DNA from: SAR324 cluster bacterium
Lineage (GTDB): Bacteria; SAR324; XYD2-FULL-50-16
Reading direction: 5' to 3'
Assembly (NCBI GenBank): GCA_002401295.1
Contig: NVSR01000006.1
Location: forward strand, 40,371 to 56,454
Length of the DNA stretch: 16,084 nt
The notes beneath the pieces are model-generated. The model did not search any database. It saw only the letters and a program-made list of their open reading frames with translations, and was not told where the DNA came from. A program made the position numbers and the translations under genes. Positions 7,885 to 13,980 of the stretch are shown in pieces. Within the stretch, counting starts at the first letter, position 1; every line of letters begins with the position of its first letter.

Positions 7885-8829
7885 ATGATTGAAGTTGATC
7901 AATTAACCAAGTGTTACGGCTCCTTCACAGCCGTAAATGCAATCTCCTTTGATGTGAATAAAGGAGAAATTCTAGGATTTCTGGGGCCGAATGGAGCGGG
8001 TAAATCAACGACCATGAGGATGTTAACCAGCTTCATTACTCCTACTTCCGGAACCGCAAGGATTGGGGGAAAAGATATCATTACCGACTCAATAGCAGTG
8101 CGCAAGATGGTCGGATATCTACCGGAGAGTGCTCCCAGTTATAAGAACATGACGGTGCGGGAGTTTTTAAACTTCATTGCGGAAGTGCGTGGGTTCTCCC
8201 GCATGGAAAAGAAAGAAAAACTAGGGAGAGTTATTGAGCTCACCTCGCTGGAAAAGGTTCGTTACCAAAGTATCGATACCCTCTCGAAAGGATACAAACA
8301 AAGGGTTGGCTTTGCCCAAGCGCTGATTCATGACCCCCCGGTATTGATTTTGGATGAACCTACTGAAGGTTTGGACCCCAATCAAAAGCATGAGGTACGC
8401 AGGCTGATCAAGCAGATGGCAGCGGAGAAGGTCATCATTCTTTCCACCCATGTTTTAGAGGAAATGGAAGCTCTTTGTGATCGAGCGATTATTATTAACC
8501 AAGGGAATTTAGTCGCCGACGGTTCTCCCGAAAGCCTGCTTGCTCACTCTGAATTGTATAACGTGGTGACCTTAACTTTAGCCAAATGTCCTGATGAGAT
8601 AATGCTTCAAAATTTGGTTGCACTGGGGGCCGTAGAAAAGGTCAAGTTGGACCCGAAAGGTAGGAACAATGCTTGTGTTATGAGGGTTTATCCAAAACAG
8701 CAGCAGAATATTTTGTCTGAGGTGAATCATTTCCTGGCTCAACAAAACTGGTCAGTGATGGAGATTCAACGAGAAAAAGGCCAGATGGAAGAGGTTTTCC
8801 GCAAACTGACATTAGGAGCAGGGAGTTAA
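7885..8829 (+). CDS. ABC-2 type transporter ATP-binding protein, GldA-like
   Basis: Cytoplasmic ATPase of an ABC-2 exporter. Motifs in order: Walker A GPNGAGKST (residues 34-42), Q-loop region VGYLPES, signature LSKGYKQR (in place of the classical LSGGQ), Walker B LILDEP with D-loop TEGLDP, and H-loop STHVLEE. A C-terminal extension of about 100 residues is typical of this subfamily (DUF4162-like). The start is uncertain. The ATG at 7885 gives the usual MIEVDQLTKCYG N-terminus but lacks a clear ribosome site; a GTG at 7825 would add 20 residues with no family resemblance, also without a good site. It is followed one base later by the permease gene and then a GldG-like gene. This order matches the GldA-F-G type cluster known from Bacteroidetes gliding and also widespread in non-gliding bacteria. 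Substrate unknown. Confidence 0.9.
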   Translation: MIEVDQLTKCYGSFTAVNAISFDVNKGEILGFLGPNGAGKSTTMRMLTSFITPTSGTARIGGKDIITDSIAVRKMVGYLPESAPSYKNMTVREFLNFIAEVRGFSRMEKKEKLGRVIELTSLEKVRYQSIDTLSKGYKQRVGFAQALIHDPPVLILDEPTEGLDPNQKHEVRRLIKQMAAEKVIILSTHVLEEMEALCDRAIIINQGNLVADGSPESLLAHSELYNVVTLTLAKCPDEIMLQNLVALGAVEKVKLDPKGRNNACVMRVYPKQQQNILSEVNHFLAQQNWSVMEIQREKGQMEEVFRKLTLGAGS

Positions 8830-8830
8830 A

Positions 8831-9565
8831 ATGAAACCAATGATCGCTCTGATGAAACGGGAATTGATGAACTATTTCTATTCTCCTGTGGCTTATGTTT
8901 TTATTGTAATTTTTCTGATTTCCACTGTAGGCAGTACCTTTTTCCTGGGACGTTTTTTCAACTCTGATCAAGCCGGTCTGGAAATCTTTTTTCTCTTTCA
9001 TCCCTGGTTATTCCTCTTTTTGATTCCAGCTATTGGCATGGGTTTGTGGGCTGAAGAGAGGAATTCCGGGACTATTGAACTGCTATTTACCTTACCTATC
9101 AGCATGCTGCAGACGGTGATGAGTAAGTTCCTTTCAGCCTGGATTTTTGTGGGCATTGCTTTGATCTTGACCTTTCCTATGGTAATCACGGTTTGGTATC
9201 TGGGAGAACCTGATAATGGGGTGATGTTTACCAGTTATTTGGGTAGTTTTTTAATGGCAGGTACTTACTTGGCCATCACTTGTGTGACCTCCGCTTTGAC
9301 CAGGAATCAGGTGATTAGTTTTATCCTGAGTGTAATTGTCTGTTTGACTCTGGTTTTATTGGGATGGGGCGTTTTTATGGACATGCTGAATCAGGTCTTT
9401 CCAAGCTGGTTTACCGATGTGGTTTCCTCTTTTAGTTTTACCACCCATTATAATTCGATTCGACGGGGAATTATCGATAGCCGAGATTTGGTCTTTTTTC
9501 TTTCGATTATTGGCGGTGGGTTGGTGATCAATGCATTGATCCTGGATTATAAAAAAGCTTCTTGA
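8831..9565 (+). CDS. ABC-2 type transporter permease, GldF-like
   Basis: Inner-membrane permease partner of the preceding ATPase. The 244-residue chain has about six hydrophobic segments. The first follows the N-terminal KRELMNYFYSPVAYVF segment, characteristic of GldF/ABC-2 permeases. AEERNSGTIELLFTLPIS between TM2 and TM3 is the conserved coupling segment of this family. A C-terminal GGLVINALILDYKK completes the fold. GGGAG five bases upstream of the ATG, and a 1-bp gap from the ATPase stop, indicate a coupled operon. Transport substrate unknown. Calling it gldF would imply gliding motility, for which nothing else here gives support, so no symbol is assigned. Confidence 0.9.
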   Translation: MKPMIALMKRELMNYFYSPVAYVFIVIFLISTVGSTFFLGRFFNSDQAGLEIFFLFHPWLFLFLIPAIGMGLWAEERNSGTIELLFTLPISMLQTVMSKFLSAWIFVGIALILTFPMVITVWYLGEPDNGVMFTSYLGSFLMAGTYLAITCVTSALTRNQVISFILSVIVCLTLVLLGWGVFMDMLNQVFPSWFTDVVSSFSFTTHYNSIRRGIIDSRDLVFFLSIIGGGLVINALILDYKKAS

Positions 9566-9605
9566 CCCCACAGTTAATCACATAACTTCTTACCTCAACC
9601 CAGGT

Positions 9606-11498
9606 ATGACGAATCAAAAGAAAGGACAAAAAGTAGCGGGGACAAGGCTCCTGAGCATTGGTCTGGTTTTGGTCATTGTGATCGCTGTTAATGTAATTGC
9701 CTCAAAGCTCTTTTTCCGCCTGGATATTACGGAAGAGAAGTTATACACCCTTTCCGCCGGTAGTCAAAAGATCGTAGCGGCATATCAAGTTCCTGCGGTA
9801 ATTAAGTATTACTTTAGTAAAAGCTCCAAGCAGATCCCCCTCTCCTATAAGAGTTATGGAAATAAAGTAGAAGAGTTGCTGCGAGAATACCAAAGTTTGA
9901 ATCCTGAAATGCTGACTTTTGAGAGCTATGATCCCAAGCCTGATTCGGATGAAGAGGAATGGACCAAGAAATATGGTTTGCAAGCCATTAATTTGGGAAT
10001 GGAAACTTTTACCATGGGTTTAGTCATCCTGCAGGAAGACAAGGAACTCAACATTCCTTTTTTTGATATTCGCAGGGAGCAATTCCTGGAATACGATATC
10101 ACCCAACTTTTACTGCAAAGCTCCAGAGAAAAAGAAAATACTATTGGCGTCATGAGCAGCTTGCCCGTCATGGGTGAGCAAGTGAACCAGATGCAGCAAA
10201 TGCAGGGACAAAGGGGGCGTCCAAAATGGTTTTTCATTCAAGAACTGGAGAAAAGTTTTGAGGTGCAGCCAATCAAGGTGGATGCTGAAGAGATCAGCGA
10301 TGATATTAGTATCTTGCTGCTAGTCCACCCGAAAAACCTAGGGGAAAGCACCCAATACGCGATTGATCAGTTTGTAATGCGTGGTGGTGAGTTAGTCATT
10401 CTGGTGGATCCGAATACACGTGTGGATGAATCCGCAGCCTTGCTGGCACGTATGGGGCAACCCGCTCAATCCAGTAGTGACCTGGAAAAGCTCTTCCCCC
10501 ATTGGGGGATAAAATATAAAAAAGGGGCGCTCCTGGGTGACCGTAAGCGTGGTACCGAGGTCAACAGCCAGCAAGGAGTACTACCTTTTTACTTGTGGCA
10601 TAGTTTGCCCCCAGCCGCCTTCAATCAGAATTTAATCGCTACCAAAGGTTTGGAGACAATGCTCTTGGTGGAACCGGGAGCATTCACTATGGATGGAAGG
10701 AGTCCTCTGAAGTTGAATCCTTTGATTCAGTCCTCTGACCAAGCAGGCATGGTGGAAAATGTCATGTTACGCTTCAGTAGTCCCAGTGAGTTGAATAAAA
10801 CTATCAAACCAGATGGCATCACTTATACCATGGCAGGTATTTTAACGGGTGAATTGACGTCTGCTTTTGAGAAACGTCCCACATCTAAAAAAGAAAATGA
10901 GGATAAAAAAGAATCCCCTATTTTCAAACCACATCTGAGTAAAACCAAAAATCAGGCGAAAATTCTCTTAATCACTGATGTGGATTTTCTGGCTGATCAG
11001 TTCAGCGTAGATCAGTTCCAGCTTTTAGGTGAGGTGATCAGTCAGCCCAAGAATGATAATCTTATCTTTTTCACGAATATGGTAGAATTCTTGGGTGGAT
11101 CCGATGTGATGATGGAAATTCGTTCTCGGGGACGTTTTAGTCGTCCCTTTACTCGTTTTCATGAGTTAGCGTTAGTAGCTCAGGAGAGGTTTCAGATAGC
11201 GGAAGAATCCTTGTCGGTGAAGCTCCAAGAAGTGCAGGAAAAGCTGAGTGAATTGAATTTTCAGCAAGGAACCAATCAAGTAATCCTGTCGAAGGAGCAG
11301 CTGGATAAAATTCAACAATTCCGCGATAAGGAAAAGAAAACGCAGAGTGAGTTGAGGAATATTCGCAAGTTGCTGCGACAAGATATTGAAGCAGAAAAAA
11401 CATTATTGACTCTATTGAATCTACTGGTGGTTCCCATTCTATTAATAATTTTTGGTGTCATTCTTTATTTCAAACGCTTTCAACGTAGAAATAGCTAA
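9606..11498 (+). CDS. GldG-like ABC transporter auxiliary protein
   Basis: Long extracytoplasmic protein anchored at both ends: a TM segment at about 14-36 and another at about 606-624, followed by a short basic tail (KRFQRRNS). After TM1 comes RLDITEEKLYTLSAGSQKI, the hallmark start of the GldG/ABC-transporter auxiliary family. Later segments (GGELVILVDPNTR; ITDVDFLADQF) match the conserved core. A Met/Gln-rich patch (QMQQMQGQRGRP, about 198-209) precedes PKWFFIQELEKSF, and a coiled-coil stretch (about 525-595) precedes the last TM. The gene starts 40 bp after the permease with only a weak ribosome site (AGGT beside the ATG). The product would act with the ATPase and permease at the inner membrane. 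Many such clusters continue with a DUF4340-type gene; here a terminator and an unrelated gene follow. Confidence 0.85.
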   Translation: MTNQKKGQKVAGTRLLSIGLVLVIVIAVNVIASKLFFRLDITEEKLYTLSAGSQKIVAAYQVPAVIKYYFSKSSKQIPLSYKSYGNKVEELLREYQSLNPEMLTFESYDPKPDSDEEEWTKKYGLQAINLGMETFTMGLVILQEDKELNIPFFDIRREQFLEYDITQLLLQSSREKENTIGVMSSLPVMGEQVNQMQQMQGQRGRPKWFFIQELEKSFEVQPIKVDAEEISDDISILLLVHPKNLGESTQYAIDQFVMRGGELVILVDPNTRVDESAALLARMGQPAQSSSDLEKLFPHWGIKYKKGALLGDRKRGTEVNSQQGVLPFYLWHSLPPAAFNQNLIATKGLETMLLVEPGAFTMDGRSPLKLNPLIQSSDQAGMVENVMLRFSSPSELNKTIKPDGITYTMAGILTGELTSAFEKRPTSKKENEDKKESPIFKPHLSKTKNQAKILLITDVDFLADQFSVDQFQLLGEVISQPKNDNLIFFTNMVEFLGGSDVMMEIRSRGRFSRPFTRFHELALVAQERFQIAEESLSVKLQEVQEKLSELNFQQGTNQVILSKEQLDKIQQFRDKEKKTQSELRNIRKLLRQDIEAEKTLLTLLNLLVVPILLIIFGVILYFKRFQRRNS

Positions 11499-11506
11499 CT
11501 AGGGAG

Positions 11507-11538
11507 CATTCTTACTATTTTAGTGAGAATGAATTTTA
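11507..11538 (+). terminator. Intrinsic terminator after the gld-like operon
   Basis: CATTCTTAC and GTGAGAATG form a 9-bp stem (one T.G wobble) around a 7-nt loop, followed by AATTTTA. It lies 8 bp after the stop of the GldG-like gene. The T-run is short (four), so efficiency is uncertain, but position and stem suit a rho-independent terminator separating the operon from the downstream module. Confidence 0.6.
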
Positions 11539-11601
11539 TGATTAGAATTTGTATGAACAACACAAAAATAGCTTGATTCCAAGAAATCAATCACATAAAG
11601 A

Positions 11602-13173
11602 ATGAAGGGAAATTCACGAACGAATATTAAACCCCTTCGCTATAGAAAAACATTGAAGCCAATCCTGGAAGTACTCAAAGAGCAGCTTTTTTTCTCAGAA
11701 ATATCATGTCCTTATGAGTTATTCGTTGCACTCTATCATATTGGCCTTCCCTTTGAAGAAAAGCTAATCAACCTCAGTTCCCAACCTGAAGGTAATGTAT
11801 TCATGGGGGATCTTATTTCCCAGCCTCTCATGAATCAAAATAATGAATTTTCCCTATACACAGTATTAGAAGATCTGATTCCTCAGATAGATGATGAAAT
11901 CAAGGCCCAAGCACTGTTAATCGCCTTGCTTTCCAGGTTAGATAATTTTCTAGCTGGAATTGATTCGGATGAATTTCAATTCTCTACTGATGTGAGTGAA
12001 CGGCTGCGAAATCCCAACTATTATTCACCAATTATACCGAATAAGGGCTTGAATCCGGCCATTATGAGTTATCAGATCATTCCCCAATTTCCACCTGTAT
12101 ACCAAGAATGGATGGGTGAGAGCAGTAGGTTGAGCCAAGATTCAGGTTATTTTTCCAGCACTCTTGCGGGAACCCTGCTGGAACATCACTGCGTCATTCA
12201 AAATAAGCAGGTTGATTCCAAAGATATCTTGTTTATCAATCAAGAGGACTCTCATATCTTGAGCAATTTTTACCGTTCTCTGGAAGGACTTGAGGATTTG
12301 ACTATTGGTCTGGCTGCTTGTGATGAAGGATTCCATCCGGTAGTAAAGACGAGTCCAGGACAAAAAGGCAAAGTTGGATTTCAATATACTGAGATGCAAT
12401 CTCCTATAACAGGCGGGGTTCAAAAAAGGTTGAATGAAATTCTTGAGGAGTCTCTTTCCCAAGCAGTGAATATTCTCATTTTTCCTGAACTGACGATTGA
12501 TGCGGGTAGCTGCGAACAAATCAAAAATTGGCTTCAAGAGAGGAATGATGATGGGATTATTAGACTAGTCGTTGCTGGAAGTTTTCATTATATGAGTCAA
12601 GAAGGACATTTGGTAAATCGAGCCATCATGCTGGATGGATTTGGCAATGAGTTATGGACCCATGACAAGCAGAAGGCCTTCAAATTAACCGATCACAATA
12701 TTACCAGCTGCCAAAAAAAACTCCGCTCAAAAAACAAAGATGGGAACTTACGGGACTTTTTTGGATTACAAGCTGGGGATTGTTTGGAGGAGCCCATCTG
12801 GTGTGACTCTCCAATTACTTTTGTAGATACACCAATTGGGAGAATGTCGACTCTAATCTGTCTTGACTACTTGCTTCCAAAAATTGGAACGATCCTGGGG
12901 CGGGTGCCTTGCCATTATTTATGGGTACCTATTATGGCATTTGGTGCACGGGACTTTCACCACATGGCCAAAGATGATTATGGGAAAAAACATGCTGTAT
13001 TGACAGCATGTTGTGCGTCCATCAGTTGTTGTGAAATTTTGCAGGGGAATAATAATAACCTGTCATTTCTATATGCTCCTTCCTTAAAATTTAAAGCCTT
13101 TCCTAAAACTCCTCAAGGGACAGCTTCCAAGCATCCTGCACTTCAGTTTTATCGACTGCGAGACGTTCTTTGA
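11602..13173 (+). CDS. Nitrilase-superfamily (C-N hydrolase fold) protein with uncharacterised N-terminal region
   Basis: Predicted carbon-nitrogen hydrolase. The C-terminal part (about 234-505) shows the superfamily's Glu-Lys-Cys triad in context: E296 in NILIFPELTID, K356 in WTHDKQKAF and C420 in STLICLDYLLP. Spacing is longer than in small amidases because of an insertion around 370-400. The first 230 or so residues are mostly helical-looking, with no recognised domain, signal peptide or membrane segment; the protein is probably cytoplasmic. Two CC pairs (470-471, 476-477) lie in an unusual Cys cluster after the nucleophile. Start: ATG at 11602, with only weak AAAG upstream; no other Met is close. 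The substrate (amide, nitrile or other) cannot be told. It precedes a winged-helix regulator and a KGGVGR ATPase-TPR gene, suggesting an effector role in a multi-gene module; that is inference. Confidence 0.78.
   Translation: MKGNSRTNIKPLRYRKTLKPILEVLKEQLFFSEISCPYELFVALYHIGLPFEEKLINLSSQPEGNVFMGDLISQPLMNQNNEFSLYTVLEDLIPQIDDEIKAQALLIALLSRLDNFLAGIDSDEFQFSTDVSERLRNPNYYSPIIPNKGLNPAIMSYQIIPQFPPVYQEWMGESSRLSQDSGYFSSTLAGTLLEHHCVIQNKQVDSKDILFINQEDSHILSNFYRSLEGLEDLTIGLAACDEGFHPVVKTSPGQKGKVGFQYTEMQSPITGGVQKRLNEILEESLSQAVNILIFPELTIDAGSCEQIKNWLQERNDDGIIRLVVAGSFHYMSQEGHLVNRAIMLDGFGNELWTHDKQKAFKLTDHNITSCQKKLRSKNKDGNLRDFFGLQAGDCLEEPIWCDSPITFVDTPIGRMSTLICLDYLLPKIGTILGRVPCHYLWVPIMAFGARDFHHMAKDDYGKKHAVLTACCASISCCEILQGNNNNLSFLYAPSLKFKAFPKTPQGTASKHPALQFYRLRDVL
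12989..13012. repeat. Perfect 10-bp-stem hairpin inside the nitrilase gene
   Basis: AACATGCTGT-ATTG-ACAGCATGTT is a perfect inverted repeat with a 4-nt loop, inside coding sequence (about residues 463-471). Preceding bases on the plus strand are a run of A, so on the minus strand the stem is followed by T6, the layout of an intrinsic terminator for antisense transcription. On the sense strand it would be an mRNA hairpin about 160 nt before the stop. Confidence 0.5.
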
Positions 13174-13194
13174 TTATTGCACATGGATATTACA

Positions 13195-13224
13195 TTTACC
13201 TTGAAAGTATGAGTTGGATATAAT
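13195..13224 (+). promoter_or_regulatory. Candidate promoter of the regulator-ATPase genes
   Basis: TTTACC (13195-13200; 4 of 6 to TTGACA), an 18-bp spacer, then a perfect TATAAT (13219-13224). A second perfect TATAAT lies at 13236-13241 with a weaker TTGGAT (13214-13219) 16 bp upstream. Either would place the start of transcription just before or within the tandem palindromes at 13244-13274, so a bound protein there would block initiation. This gap of about 150 bp follows the nitrilase stop and holds no gene. Confidence 0.5.
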
Positions 13225-13243
13225 ATTAAATCACATATAATAT

Positions 13244-13274
13244 ACAATGTGAGTCACATTGTGAGTCACATTGT
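13244..13274. promoter_or_regulatory. Tandem palindromic operator-like repeats
   Basis: A 12-bp unit GTGAGTCACATT occurs twice in direct tandem (13250-13261 in register, repeated at 13262-13273), and a degenerate GTAAGT follows. The first palindrome, ACAATGTGAGTCACATTGT (13244-13262), is perfect around its central G. The second, shifted by 12 bp (13256-13274), has one mismatched pair. Half-sites are TGTGA/TCACA. They sit directly downstream of the -10 boxes and 53 bp before the winged-helix gene, as expected for a repressor site, most simply autoregulation. The spacing between half-sites does not fit CRP (TGTGA-N6-TCACA). Confidence 0.6.
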
Positions 13275-13326
13275 AAGTTAAAATAAATTTATAGAGTGAA
13301 CTTCTTTGCAGCAAGTAGGAGATAGC

Positions 13327-13980
13327 ATGGCAACTCTAGAATTGATTGATAGTTTGAAAAAAGCAATTCAAGCAGAAGATGAACGACTCTTTCGTATCAG
13401 TTATCAAAAGTTGGTAGATCTCTGTCGCAAGTTTCTATTTGAGGGGGAGAAGGAAAAAATGGAGCAAATCTATCCACTGCTTTCTTCTCTCTTGAACTAT
13501 TTTTATCGTAGTGGGCAGCCTGCGTGGGTCAAAGTAGATCATAAAATGGGGGGTCTTGAAATGTTACGCTCTTTGATTAGTAACTTAAAAGATACTCGCA
13601 CTACCCAGGAAGCGCTCATTGAAATTAGAGGGACTGCCGATGAGGCCCTATTATCTGAGCTGACAAAACATCGGGATGGCTGTTTATCTGGTGAGCTGGC
13701 AAAAAAATTAGGAAAATCGCCCAATGCTTTGACGAACCGATTGCCAAAACTAGAAAAGAAAGGACTGATTGTACGAGCTAAGCGTGGGAAAAATTCTTTG
13801 GTATTTTTAACACCCAAGGGGCAATCACTGATTGGGGGCTTAGTTGTTCCTCAATCTCAACCAAAAGTTGTGCCGCAAGAGGTTGGAGAGTACTTGGATA
13901 CTTGTGGGCGGAAGCATAATAGTTCGGATGCCTTCTTCTTTTGGCGGAAGACTGAATCAGCAGCAAGTGGAGCAGCCTAA
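13327..13980 (+). CDS. Winged-helix DNA-binding protein, MarR/ArsR-like fold
   Basis: Probable transcription regulator of 217 residues. The N-terminal part (1-100) is helical and not recognised. A winged helix follows at about 105-175. It has GCLSGELAKKLGKSPNALTN as the helix-turn-helix (residues 118-137), then RLPKLEKKGLIVRAKRGKNS with LVFLTPKGQSLI as the wing and final helix, as in MarR-type and related families. The C-terminal tail (about 176-217) looks disordered. The ATG at 13327 is preceded by AGGAG with 5-nt spacing and is better than the upstream TTG at 13306. The stop shares one base with the next gene's ATG (TAATG), so the two are translationally coupled. Tandem palindromes just upstream are its likely binding site. 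It could also act as an adaptor rather than a classical regulator. Family assignment is moderate. Confidence 0.75.
   Translation: MATLELIDSLKKAIQAEDERLFRISYQKLVDLCRKFLFEGEKEKMEQIYPLLSSLLNYFYRSGQPAWVKVDHKMGGLEMLRSLISNLKDTRTTQEALIEIRGTADEALLSELTKHRDGCLSGELAKKLGKSPNALTNRLPKLEKKGLIVRAKRGKNSLVFLTPKGQSLIGGLVVPQSQPKVVPQEVGEYLDTCGRKHNSSDAFFFWRKTESAASGAA

Noticed and set aside
11573..11590. TTGATT-N6-AATCAA dyad before the nitrilase start as an operator
   Set aside because: Only six AT-rich base pairs per arm; expected by chance in such sequence and not linked to a promoter.
12142..12537. 131-codon minus-strand open frame within the nitrilase gene
   Set aside because: The sense frame carries the catalytic triad; the antisense product has no recognisable feature.
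13244..13274. CRP/FNR binding site or short CRISPR-like repeat
   Set aside because: TGTGA and TCACA are separated by one base rather than six. Repeats are contiguous with no spacers and too short for CRISPR.
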